Of a DNA stretch of 64,000 nt, positions 19,244-27,420 are shown in pieces. The stretch is taken from the NCBI RefSeq assembly GCF_039939195.1, contig NZ_JBDUUH010000009.1, forward strand, positions 62,001 to 126,000, written 5' to 3'. Numbering within the stretch: the first letter of the stretch is position 1; each line of letters starts with the position of its first letter. Origin of the DNA: Foliimonas ilicis. Its GTDB lineage: Bacteria > Pseudomonadota > Alphaproteobacteria > Rhizobiales > Rhizobiaceae. A program made the translations under genes and the position numbers. The notes under the pieces were generated by a model. It did not search any database and was not told where the DNA came from. It saw nothing but the letters and a program-made list of their open reading frames with translations.

Positions 19244-19789
19244 ATGCTTCGCAAATTCATAATCTTTGGCCTGTTCGCCGCCGGATCGGCAAGCATCCCG
19301 GCTATGCTTGATTCCAATCCGCAGATGCTTCGTTGGTTCGCCGGTTCTTCGGCTGGCGATGTCGTTGCGGCGAAGGTCGAGAAGCCGCAGGTGCAGAGCG
19401 TGGGCACCAGTCTTTCAGGCCGCCGGATGCGGCTTGAGGCGGATGCACGCGGGCATTTCTCCGGCGATTTCAGGATCAATGGAAGCAAGGTTCCGGCGAT
19501 GATCGACACCGGCGCCACGGTCGTCGCGATCAACAGATCCACCGCGCGGCGCATCGGGCTTTCCGTCGCGCGTGATGATTTTCAGCATTCCGTCGATACG
19601 GCGAACGGCCGGACAAAGGCCGCTGCGGTCAATATCGACCGGCTCGAAATCGGGCGCATAATCGTCGAAAATGTCCAGGCGGTGGTGCTTGAAGACAGCG
19701 CGCTGAGCGGTACGCTGATCGGAATGAGTTTCCTTGGGCGGCTCTCGAAATATCAGGTCGAGAATGGCGCGCTGGTCATGGTGCAGTAG
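19244..19789 (+). CDS. Retropepsin-like aspartic protease family protein (TIGR02281-like)
   Basis: A 181-residue protein with an N-terminal hydrophobic signal or anchor (about 1-20). A single retropepsin-like domain follows, with active-site motif MIDTGATVVAIN near residue 86 and the second family segment GTLIGMSFLGRL near the end. One catalytic Asp per chain implies a homodimer. Such clan-AA proteases are common in alphaproteobacteria and their substrates are largely unknown. ATG at 19244 chosen; a TTG lies at 19223. It converges on deoA with a 2-bp gap. Confidence 0.8.
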   Translation: MLRKFIIFGLFAAGSASIPAMLDSNPQMLRWFAGSSAGDVVAAKVEKPQVQSVGTSLSGRRMRLEADARGHFSGDFRINGSKVPAMIDTGATVVAINRSTARRIGLSVARDDFQHSVDTANGRTKAAAVNIDRLEIGRIIVENVQAVVLEDSALSGTLIGMSFLGRLSKYQVENGALVMVQ

Positions 19790-19791
19790 GC

Positions 19792-21105
19792 TTATTCGCT
19801 GATCCTGCGAATAATTGCCTTTGGCGCGATGGGCCTCGTCGCGCCGATCGAATAAGCCTCGGAAATCGTGTATGCCGCCACCTTCGCATCGTCGTCCGAA
19901 CGCGCATGAATGAGCGCCAGCGCATCGCCTTTTCGAACTTCCGCACCGATAGGCAAAAGCCGCGTCATGCCGACCGACAGATCGATCCGGTCATCCTGCT
20001 TGCGCCGCCCTCCACCGAGATCGATCACCGCCAGACCTATCGCGCGGGTGGCAATGCCGGTGACGAAGCCGTTCTTCTCAGCGATGACGGGCAGTTCGAT
20101 ATGTGCTTTCGGCAGATAGATTTCGGCCTTCTCGATGAAATCCGAGGGCCCGCCGAGACCGGAAACCATGCGGGCGAAAACTTCTGCCGCCTTGCCGCTG
20201 GAAAGCGCTTCGAGCGCGATCTCGCGGCCTTTCTTGTTGGATTCCACGATGCCAGCGGCGAGCAGCATTTCTGCCGCAAGCGACAGCGTCACCTCGCAAA
20301 GACGACGGTCGCGGGATCGTCCGGTGAGGAAATCGACAGCATTCATGACCTCGACCGCGTTACCGGCACTTGTCGCCAGCGGCTGGTGCATGTCGGTGAT
20401 AAGGGCCGTGGTTTTCAGCCCGGCACCGTTCGCGACCTCGACCAGACCCTTTGCCAGTGCGGCGGCATCGCGGCTCTTTTCCATGAACGCGCCATTGCCA
20501 AGTTTCACATCCAGCACCAGTGAGCCGAGCCCTGCTGCCAGCTTTTTTGACAGGATCGAGGCGATTATCAGCGGTTCGGATTCGACGGTCGCAGTCACGT
20601 CGCGGATTGCGTAAAGCAGCCGGTCGGCGGGTGCCAGATCGGCGGTCTGGCCAATGATTGCGCAACCGGTTTCGCGAACGACCTTGCGGAACAGGCCTAT
20701 GTCGGGCTGGCTTCGATAGCCTTCAATAGCGTCCATCTTGTCGAGCGTGCCGCCCGTATGTCCAAGCCCGCGCCCGGAAATCATCGGCACGAATGCGCCG
20801 CATGCCGCAACGATGGGCGCCAGAACCAGCGAGACATTATCGCCGACGCCGCCGGTCGAATGTTTGTCGGTAACAGGCCCCGGCAGATCGGACCAGTCCA
20901 GCACATCACCGGAATCACGCATGGCGAGTGTCAGGGCAATAGTCTCGTCGCGCGCCATCCCGTTGAAGAACACTGCCATGGCAAAGGCTGCGGCTTGTCC
21001 CTCGGAGATTTCGCCTTTGGTGAGGGCTTCTATGAAGGCTGTGATTTCTTCGGGGGGAAGTTTTTTGCCGTCGCGCTTGAGGCGTATGATTTCCTGGGGG
21101 AGCAC
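19792..21105 (-). CDS. deoA: Thymidine phosphorylase
   Basis: Phosphorolysis of thymidine to thymine and deoxyribose-1-phosphate. 437 residues with the nucleoside phosphorylase family motif DKHSTGGVGDNVSLVLAPI (about 83-101) and MISGRGLGHTGGTLDKMD next to it. GTG start at 21105. It lies at the distal end of the leftward nucleoside operon but is separated from the phosphorylase gene by a repeat-containing 230-bp gap. Confidence 0.95.
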   Translation of the reverse strand: MLPQEIIRLKRDGKKLPPEEITAFIEALTKGEISEGQAAAFAMAVFFNGMARDETIALTLAMRDSGDVLDWSDLPGPVTDKHSTGGVGDNVSLVLAPIVAACGAFVPMISGRGLGHTGGTLDKMDAIEGYRSQPDIGLFRKVVRETGCAIIGQTADLAPADRLLYAIRDVTATVESEPLIIASILSKKLAAGLGSLVLDVKLGNGAFMEKSRDAAALAKGLVEVANGAGLKTTALITDMHQPLATSAGNAVEVMNAVDFLTGRSRDRRLCEVTLSLAAEMLLAAGIVESNKKGREIALEALSSGKAAEVFARMVSGLGGPSDFIEKAEIYLPKAHIELPVIAEKNGFVTGIATRAIGLAVIDLGGGRRKQDDRIDLSVGMTRLLPIGAEVRKGDALALIHARSDDDAKVAAYTISEAYSIGATRPIAPKAIIRRISE

Positions 21106-21137
21106 GGGATTAACAGGCTAATCGCGGAGTTGGGCGC

Positions 21138-21306
21138 TCGACGTTGCCCTCCTCTGGGCTGCCGCCCATCTCCCCCACAGGTGGGGAGATTAGCAGTGGG
21201 TGCCGTTGCGCCTGCTTATAGGCATTCGTAATTGGCGAAAATATAAATGCAGTCTGATCTCCCCACATGTGGGGGAGATGGGCGGCGGCCCAGAGGGGGG
21301 CAACGT
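21138..21306. repeat. Two inverted copies of a palindromic intergenic repeat
   Basis: Left unit (about 21140-21192) and right unit (about 21256-21306) are near reverse complements of each other. Each has a CCCATCTCCCCCAC / GTGGGGAGAT hairpin plus a CCTCTGGGC(T/C)GCC flank; the hairpin centres are ACAGGT and ACATGT. Together they form a giant inverted structure separating deoA from the upstream phosphorylase gene. It resembles a dispersed intergenic palindromic element and is different from the one near 7.8 kb. Confidence 0.7.
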
Positions 21307-21335
21307 GGAGCGCTAACACCTCAGTTGCCAAGCCC

Positions 21336-22142
21336 CTACCCATCCAGCAACCCCTCTTGCAGCGCAGTCCGCAAAACCGTTGCCAGACGCGCGCCGCCGA
21401 TGGGGGCCATATCCTTGGTTTCCTTGTGCGAAAGCTCCGCCCCCGTCATGCCCGCCGCGAGATTGGTGATGACCGAGCAGGCGGCGACACGCATGCCGAA
21501 GAAGCGCGCCAGGATGACCTCCGGTACGGTCGACATGCCGACCGCATCCGCGCCCATCATACGCGCCATGCGGATTTCGGCGGGCGTCTCGAAGGACGGT
21601 CCTGAGAACCACATATAGACGCCCTTGTGCAGGTCGATTTCAGCACTTGCCGCTGCTTGCTTCAGCGCATCGCGAATGCCTGCATCGTAAGCCTCGGTCA
21701 GGCCGACGAAGCGCCGGTCTGTTGGCTCTCCAAACAGCGGGTTCGAACCGGAAAAATTGATGTGATCCTCTATCAGCATCACCGATCCGGGCAGCATCGC
21801 GGCATCCAGCGAGCCTGCCGCATTGGTCAGGATGAGCTTGGTTATGCCGATGCCTGCCAGCACTTCGATGATGGGGCGCATGGCCGCCGCATCGCCGCGC
21901 TCGTAATAATGGGTTCTACCCGACAGCATCAGAACCGGCTTGCCGGAGAAATAACCGGCAACGATGCGGCCCGCATGTCCGGTCACGGCGCTTATCGGAA
22001 ACCCCGGCAACTCCTCATAGGGTATTTCGATGGGATCGCTGATTTCATCGACCAGATTGCCAAGGCCGGAGCCGAGCACGAAGGCAACTTCCGGCGCAAG
22101 ACCGCCCAGTTTTTCGACGAGCCGGTCGATTGCATCCATCAT
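21336..22142 (-). CDS. Purine-nucleoside phosphorylase
   Basis: Trimeric-type purine nucleoside phosphorylase of 268 residues, cleaving inosine, guanosine or xanthosine with phosphate. Motifs are VLGSGLGNLVDEI, LSGRTHYYERGD, LTNAAGSLDAAMLPGSVMLI, FSGPSFETPAEIRM with GADAVGMSTVPEVI, and SVITNLAAGM with the base-binding Asn. I start at 22142, where the ATG overlaps the cdd stop; the open frame runs to 22382 inside cdd. Gene names punA, deoD or xapA could apply. Confidence 0.93.
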   Translation of the reverse strand: MMDAIDRLVEKLGGLAPEVAFVLGSGLGNLVDEISDPIEIPYEELPGFPISAVTGHAGRIVAGYFSGKPVLMLSGRTHYYERGDAAAMRPIIEVLAGIGITKLILTNAAGSLDAAMLPGSVMLIEDHINFSGSNPLFGEPTDRRFVGLTEAYDAGIRDALKQAAASAEIDLHKGVYMWFSGPSFETPAEIRMARMMGADAVGMSTVPEVILARFFGMRVAACSVITNLAAGMTGAELSHKETKDMAPIGGARLATVLRTALQEGLLDG

Positions 22143-22543
22143 TTCAATATGTCGCCCTGAAATCCGTAAGGAAGCATTTCGCCCATGGTGACTGTTTCGA
22201 CCACGCCGCTCTCGTCGCAAAGATAGAGCTTGGTATCGGGTCGTGAAAATTCGGCCAGCCTTTGGCGGCAGCCGCCGCAAGGGGTGATTCTGGCCATGCG
22301 TTCGGCAGTCACCGCGATCTCGGAAATCTCGCCGCCGCCGCCCATGATGTAATGGCCAAGCGCCGTCGTTTCCGCGCACCATCCTTCGGGATAGGAAGCC
22401 ACCTCGATGTTGCAGCCCGAAAATATCCGCCCATCCTTGGTACGGATCGCGGCACCGACCGGAAACTTGGAATAGGGCGCATAGGAGTTGGCCATCGCTG
22501 CTTTGGCAGCTTCGAAAAGCTCATGTGCTGATTGCTGCGACAT
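22139..22543 (-). CDS. cdd: Cytidine deaminase
   Basis: Zinc enzyme of 134 residues converting cytidine and deoxycytidine to uridine forms. The catalytic CAETTALGH supplies a Cys ligand and the acid Glu; PCGGCRQRLAEF supplies the other two Cys ligands. It is the tetrameric short type. Stop and start overlap with the downstream phosphorylase as ATGA. It lies only 3 bp after the upstream permease, so it is in one operon. Confidence 0.95.
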   Translation of the reverse strand: MSQQSAHELFEAAKAAMANSYAPYSKFPVGAAIRTKDGRIFSGCNIEVASYPEGWCAETTALGHYIMGGGGEISEIAVTAERMARITPCGGCRQRLAEFSRPDTKLYLCDESGVVETVTMGEMLPYGFQGDILK

Positions 22544-22546
22544 CGC

Positions 22547-23518
22547 CTAGCGCTCCTTCACATAGGGCACGCCACCGGCGCGCGGCGGGATGGCCTTGCC
22601 GATGAAGCCTGCCAGCAGGATGACCGTCAGCACGTATGGCAGGGCCTGCATGAACTGCACCGGAACCCGCCCGATAAGCGGCCAAGGCGCACCCTGAAAG
22701 CGGATCGAGGCCGCTTCGAGAAAACCGAACAGCAGGCAGGCAAACATTGCCGGAACCGGCTTCCATTTGGCGAAAATCAGCGCGGCGAGTGCTATGAAAC
22801 CCTTGCCTGCGGTCATGTCCTTCACGAAGCCGGCATTCTGAGCGACGGAAAGATAGGCGCCTGCAATGCCGGTAAGAATGCCGGTGCAGATCACCGCGCG
22901 ATAGCGCAGCCACGCGACCGAAATACCTGCAGTATCGACCGCGCCCGGATTTTCGCCAACCGCGCGCAGCCGCAGCCCGAAACGAGTGCGGAACAGCACC
23001 CACCAGGTGAGCGGTACGGTGAGGAACGCGGCGTAGACGAGTATCGAATGGCCGGAAATCAGCTCGGAATAGATCGTGCCGAGGATCGGAACGTCGCGAA
23101 CGGCTTCGGCACCGGGAAGCGTGATCGTCTGAAAGCGGGCAGCACCATTGAGGGAGGGCGTGCGCCCGCCCTGCGCGAACCATGCCTGACCGAGAATGAT
23201 GGTCGATCCGGCCGCAATGAAATTGATGGCGACACCGGATACGATCTGGTTTCCGCGATGCGTGATTGATGCGAAGCCGTGAACCAGCGCCAATGCGACA
23301 GCCACGAGGATCGCCGCCGAAAGCCCGATCCACGCCGATCCTGAAACGGCGGCTGCTGCTCCGCCGGCGAACGCGCCTGCAAGCATTTTGCCTTCAAGGC
23401 CGATGTCGAACACGCCCGCGCGCTCGGAATAAAGTCCGGCAAGGCAGGCGAGCAAAAGCGGAACGGAAACGCGGATCGTCGCGTCGAGAAGCTGCACGAT
23501 TATGTTGATGAAATCCAT
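22547..23518 (-). CDS. Nucleoside-type ABC transporter permease (second)
   Basis: Integral membrane subunit of 323 residues and about eight to nine hydrophobic segments, of the BPD_transp_2 family (YufQ/NupQ-like). The family segment ERAGVFDIGLEGKMLAGAFAGG is present near residues 30-50, with GVAINFIAAG and RAVGENPGAVDTAGI further on. It overlaps the upstream permease by the ATGA junction. The cdd and phosphorylase genes downstream make nucleosides the likely substrate. Confidence 0.88.
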   Translation of the reverse strand: MDFINIIVQLLDATIRVSVPLLLACLAGLYSERAGVFDIGLEGKMLAGAFAGGAAAAVSGSAWIGLSAAILVAVALALVHGFASITHRGNQIVSGVAINFIAAGSTIILGQAWFAQGGRTPSLNGAARFQTITLPGAEAVRDVPILGTIYSELISGHSILVYAAFLTVPLTWWVLFRTRFGLRLRAVGENPGAVDTAGISVAWLRYRAVICTGILTGIAGAYLSVAQNAGFVKDMTAGKGFIALAALIFAKWKPVPAMFACLLFGFLEAASIRFQGAPWPLIGRVPVQFMQALPYVLTVILLAGFIGKAIPPRAGGVPYVKER

Positions 23519-24657
23519 CAGACGCGCCCCCCGTTTGCCGCCGAGACGCCTACGGATTTCGGGCTGAAGCTTGCGAAGATCGACTGGATGGTTGGCCTGA
23601 ACATATGCTCCAGCGCCCCGGCAAAGAGAATGACCAGACCCTGAATGATGACGATCATGTCGCGGCTGATATTCGGCATTTCGAAGGCGAGTTCCGCGCC
23701 GCCCTGATAGAGCATGCCGAACAGGATTGCCGCTGGCACGATGCCTGCCGGATGCGACCGGCCCATGAGCGCGACGGCGATGCCGACGAAGCCTGCGCCT
23801 CCGACGAAATCAAGCACCATGCGGTTCTGGTCACCCATGATCGGGTTCAGCGCCATCATACCGGCGAGCGCGCCGGACATCATCATGGTGATGATAATGA
23901 TGCGCGTTTCGGAAATGCCTGCGTAGCGCGCGGCACTTGGGCTGAAGCCCATGGTGCGGATTTCATAGCCGAGCTTGGTGCGCCACACGATCACCCACAC
24001 GACGAAGGCCATGACGAGCGCCAGCAGGAACGACACGTTCAGCGGCGCGGAGCGCACCGAAAGGCCGAATGCTTCCAGCATCCAGCCGAGCTTTGGAAGC
24101 TGGCCGCCATCGGCAAAAGTGCGCGTCTGCGGCGACATGGAGCCTGCCGGTTTCAGCACGTCCACCAGCATGTAGACCATGATGCTGGCCGCGATGAAGT
24201 TGAACATGATCGTCGTGATGACGATGTGCGAGCCGCGTTTCGCCTGAAGATAGGCCGGGATCAGCGCCCACAAGCCGCCAAAGAAGGCAGCACCCAATAT
24301 GGCCAACGGAAATGTCAGCCACCACGGCAATACGCTGTCGAGCGACAAGCAGACCAGCGCCACGCCGAGCCCGCCAATATAGGCCTGACCTTCGCCGCCG
24401 ATATTGAACAGGCCGCAATGAAAGGCAATCGCCACGGCAAGGCCGGTGAAGATGAAATTGGTCGCGTAAAACAGCGTGTAGGCAATGTTCTGACCGCTTC
24501 CGAATGCGCCTTCGAAAAGCACGGCGGCAGCGTGCAGCGGGTTGCCGCCGACCAGCAGGACGACCAGACCGGCCACCAGAAACGCGACCAGAAGATTGAT
24601 CAGCGGGATCAGCCCATAATCTGCCCATCTGGGCAGTTTGGTGTAAGGCGCGCTCAT
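23518..24657 (-). CDS. Nucleoside-type ABC transporter permease (first)
   Basis: Integral membrane subunit of 379 residues, YufP/NupP-like, same family as its neighbour. Visible family motifs are FNIGGEGQAYIGGLGVAL near residue 85 and MGFSPSAARYAGIS near 235. It overlaps the ATPase gene by 4 bp and the second permease by 1-4 bp, which indicates strict co-translation. Confidence 0.88.
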   Translation of the reverse strand: MSAPYTKLPRWADYGLIPLINLLVAFLVAGLVVLLVGGNPLHAAAVLFEGAFGSGQNIAYTLFYATNFIFTGLAVAIAFHCGLFNIGGEGQAYIGGLGVALVCLSLDSVLPWWLTFPLAILGAAFFGGLWALIPAYLQAKRGSHIVITTIMFNFIAASIMVYMLVDVLKPAGSMSPQTRTFADGGQLPKLGWMLEAFGLSVRSAPLNVSFLLALVMAFVVWVIVWRTKLGYEIRTMGFSPSAARYAGISETRIIIITMMMSGALAGMMALNPIMGDQNRMVLDFVGGAGFVGIAVALMGRSHPAGIVPAAILFGMLYQGGAELAFEMPNISRDMIVIIQGLVILFAGALEHMFRPTIQSIFASFSPKSVGVSAANGGRV

Positions 24658-26186
24658 TCGGCGGCTTCCTTCTGCTCGACGCCAGCCATGAGCAGGCCGA
24701 GTTCGGCCTCGGTTGCATCGCCATCGCGCTCGCCGACGATACGACCTTCGAACATGACGATTATCCGGTCCGACAGGGAGCGGATTTCGTCGAGTTCGAC
24801 GGAAACCAGCAGAACGGCCTTGCTCTGGTCGCGCATTTCGACCAGCCGCCGATGGATGAACTCGATTGCGCCGACATCGACGCCGCGTGTCGGCTGGCCG
24901 ATGATCAGCACGCCCGGATCCTGCTCGATTTCCCGCGAAAGCACGATTTTTTGCTGATTTCCACCGGAGAAATTCGCGGTTCTGAGCCGTGAATCCGCAG
25001 GCCTGATGTCGAATTTTTCGATTTTTTCGTTGGCATCCTTGCGGATCGCTTCGACGTTCAGGAACGGCCCGTTCAGATATTGCGGCTTGTCGTGATAGCC
25101 GAGAATGGCGTTTTCGCTTTCCTCGAAAGCGAGAACCAGCCCGACATGATGGCGGTCTTCCGGGACATGGGCGAGGCCCCTGTCGCGCAATTCGCCGGGG
25201 TCGGCGACGCCGGTCACGTCGATCGGTTTTTCATCGAGCAGGACAGTGCCGGATGCGGCGCGGCGAATGCCGGAAATGGCTTCGAGAAGCTCCGACTGAC
25301 CGTTGCCCGCGACGCCTGCAATGCCGACAATTTCGCCGGCACGTACGTCGAACGACACATTATCGACCATCGTCACGCCGCGCGAATCCTTGACCGTCAA
25401 ATTCTTGACCGAAAGCTTGATGTCGCCTGGTTTCGCTTCGCCCTTTTCGACGCGCAGGAGAACGCGGCGTCCGACCATCAGCTCGGCCAGTTCGCCGACA
25501 TTCGTCTCGGACGTCTTGCGGGTGGCGACCATCGTGCCTTGGCGCATGACGGAGACATTGTCGGTGATCGCCATGATCTCGCGCAGCTTATGCGTAATCA
25601 GAACGATGGTTTTGCCCTGTTCCTTCAACTGTTCGAGAATCCGGAAAAGGTGGTCTGCCTCGGGCGGCGTCAAAACGCCGGTCGGCTCGTCCAGGATCAG
25701 AATATCGGCGCCGCGATAGAGCGCTTTCAGGATTTCCACGCGCTGCTGCAGGCCGACGGGCAGATCCTCGATCAGCGCGTTGGGATCGACATCCAGCCCG
25801 TATTCGCGCTCGAGCCGGGCAAGTTCGGAGCGGGCCTTGGAGATGCTTCTTTTGAGAAGCGCTTCGCCTTCGGCGCCGAGAATGACGTTTTCGATGACGG
25901 TGAAATTCTGGACCAGCATGAAATGCTGGTGAACCATGCCGATGCCTGCTGAAATCGCATCGTTCGGGGTCTTGATGTCGGCCTTCTTGCCGCCGATGCG
26001 GATTTCCCCATTATCAGCTTGGTAAAAGCCGTAGAGGATGGACATCAGCGTGGATTTACCGGCGCCGTTTTCGCCAACGATGCCGTGGATCGTGCCACGT
26101 TCTATTTTGAGGTTGATGTCACGGTTTGCGCGTACCGCGCCAAAACTCTTATTGATGCCGACAAGTTCTATAGCGGCTTCCGCCAT
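24654..26186 (-). CDS. Nucleoside-type ABC transporter ATPase, two ABC domains
   Basis: Cytoplasmic ATPase of about 510 residues with duplicated ABC domains (YufO/RbsA-like). The first has Walker A GENGAGKSTLM and Walker B DILILDEPTGVL. The second has a degenerate Walker A region (GIAGVAGNGQSELLEAI) and signature NFSGGNQQK. The degenerate second P-loop is usual for this class. I start at the ATG at 26186; a start at 26198 is possible. No lipoprotein (BMP-type) binding protein gene is adjacent. Confidence 0.9.
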   Translation of the reverse strand: MAEAAIELVGINKSFGAVRANRDINLKIERGTIHGIVGENGAGKSTLMSILYGFYQADNGEIRIGGKKADIKTPNDAISAGIGMVHQHFMLVQNFTVIENVILGAEGEALLKRSISKARSELARLEREYGLDVDPNALIEDLPVGLQQRVEILKALYRGADILILDEPTGVLTPPEADHLFRILEQLKEQGKTIVLITHKLREIMAITDNVSVMRQGTMVATRKTSETNVGELAELMVGRRVLLRVEKGEAKPGDIKLSVKNLTVKDSRGVTMVDNVSFDVRAGEIVGIAGVAGNGQSELLEAISGIRRAASGTVLLDEKPIDVTGVADPGELRDRGLAHVPEDRHHVGLVLAFEESENAILGYHDKPQYLNGPFLNVEAIRKDANEKIEKFDIRPADSRLRTANFSGGNQQKIVLSREIEQDPGVLIIGQPTRGVDVGAIEFIHRRLVEMRDQSKAVLLVSVELDEIRSLSDRIIVMFEGRIVGERDGDATEAELGLLMAGVEQKEAAE

Positions 26187-26228
26187 CCGCAGTTCCACTC
26201 TGGTTCTTATCGTTTGCCCAAAGACCTA

Positions 26229-26248
26229 GCATGTCATATCAGACATGC
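26229..26248. promoter_or_regulatory. Palindromic candidate operator upstream of nucleoside operon
   Basis: GCATGTC (26229-26235) and GACATGC (26242-26248) form a perfect 7-bp inverted repeat with a 6-bp spacer. It lies about 43 bp before the ATPase start of the leftward nucleoside operon. Symmetry and position suggest a dimeric repressor site; no regulator gene for it is identified. Confidence 0.45.
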
Positions 26249-26351
26249 CAATCGCGCGCGAAGCCCGCAACCGCACCCGAAACGCGACGTAGCGTCATGT
26301 GGATATGCTGTGGAGAAGCGATCATTTTTCAGCGCGGAAAGGCAAGATTCC

Positions 26352-26555
26352 ATGACTTCCGACAGATTGACCGCTCTCGAAATCCTCAATGCCGAACAGG
26401 AAAAGACGATCGAGGAGCTTTCGACGCAGATTACCGAGCAATGGAAGGTGATCGACCGTCTGAACGCCAAGCTGAATGCGTTGACCGAGCGGTTTCTAAC
26501 GCTTGAAGAGCAGGCAGCGCCCGGCCATGAATCCACCAAGCCGCCGCATTGGTGA
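26352..26555 (+). CDS. slyX: SlyX family protein
   Basis: A 67-residue all-helical protein, almost entirely a coiled coil with heptad Leu/Ile spacing (LTALEILNAEQEKTIEELS to LNALTERFLTLEEQ). The tail HESTKPPHW matches the conserved SlyX terminus (PPHY/W). The function of the family is unknown. The start is the ATG at 26352; the longer open frame from 26019 is antisense to the ATPase gene and not coding. Confidence 0.85.
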   Translation: MTSDRLTALEILNAEQEKTIEELSTQITEQWKVIDRLNAKLNALTERFLTLEEQAAPGHESTKPPHW

Positions 26556-26562
26556 TCTTCGA

Positions 26563-27237
26563 TCAGAGGATTTTGTTGAGCACGTGGAAGGCGCCGTCTA
26601 TGTCGGCGCGCACGGCGTTGCGGATCGTCTTGCTGTCGCCTTTTGTCAGGGCCGCGAACATCTCATTGTGATGCGTGTTTGCGGTCGAGTAATTGCCGGA
26701 CCCGTGCAGCAGATTGAAGTAAGGGCTTATCTGCAGCCACAAATCCTCGATGATCTTCAAGAGATTGTCTGAGCCCGCCGCGCGATAAATCGCAAAGTGG
26801 AAGGCGTAATTCGCGCGTACATAGGATTTGACGTCGCTTTCCGCATTTGCCGTTTCCAGTGCCTGCAGATGACGCGCGCAGATTGCGAGGTCTTCGTCGC
26901 TTCGACGCTCGGCTGCCCAGCCTGCGGCGATTGCCTCTATCTCGAAACGCACATTTCGCAGATCGGTCAGCCTTGCCTTGCTGAGCGCAGGTATGCCGAT
27001 AGAGCGGCCGGATATAACGGTCAGTGCGTTGGCGGCAGTCAGGCGTCTTAGTGCTTCGCGCACGGGCATGGGGCTCACGCCGAAGGCATCTGCAAGGCTC
27101 TGCACCGTTACCATTTCGCCCGGCACGATGCTGCCGTCGAGTATGAGCTCGGAGACATGCCGGAACACGCGATCCTGCAGCGTCTCCTTGGAGAGCGGGG
27201 CGATCTCGACGCCCTCTTTCCTGAATGCATTAGCCAT
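26563..27237 (-). CDS. GntR family regulator, FadR/FCD subfamily
   Basis: Transcription factor of 224 residues. The N-terminal winged helix is about 20-85 (FRHVSELILDGSIVPGEMV, then SLADAFGVSPMPVREALRRL). The C-terminal FCD helical ligand domain is about 95-220, with the metal-binding type residues in ICARHLQALE and NTHHNEM. I start at the ATG at 27237; the frame opens at 27288. It is divergent from the sugar operon, so it most likely controls it in response to a pathway acid. Confidence 0.9.
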   Translation of the reverse strand: MANAFRKEGVEIAPLSKETLQDRVFRHVSELILDGSIVPGEMVTVQSLADAFGVSPMPVREALRRLTAANALTVISGRSIGIPALSKARLTDLRNVRFEIEAIAAGWAAERRSDEDLAICARHLQALETANAESDVKSYVRANYAFHFAIYRAAGSDNLLKIIEDLWLQISPYFNLLHGSGNYSTANTHHNEMFAALTKGDSKTIRNAVRADIDGAFHVLNKIL

Positions 27238-27300
27238 GACCAAGCCTTTCCGCGTCGCCTGTCCGCAATGCAGTCTGTGCGCCTTCACGTCAAGCGTATC

Positions 27301-27347
27301 GACACTTCTATTTCATCATTGATCTTTGATCAAATGGTGTTAGTGTC
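27301..27347. promoter_or_regulatory. Nested inverted repeats, candidate GntR operator
   Basis: Inner palindrome TTGATC-TTT-GATCAA (27319-27333) lies inside an outer GACACT / AGTGTC pair (27301-27306 and 27342-27347). It sits in the 183-bp gap between the GntR gene and the sugar-operon binding-protein gene. It is a natural operator for control of both divergent promoters. Confidence 0.5.
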
Positions 27348-27420
27348 TCGAAATCGGATGGCGGCGAGGCCCTGTGCACGCCGGGAGGCGTCCGAAGAGA
27401 CAATCTGGGAGGAACTGTCG

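Noticed and set aside
22143..22382. Extended N-terminus for the purine nucleoside phosphorylase.
   Set aside because: It lies entirely within cdd in another phase and is arginine-rich; the ATGA junction at 22142 gives the family start.
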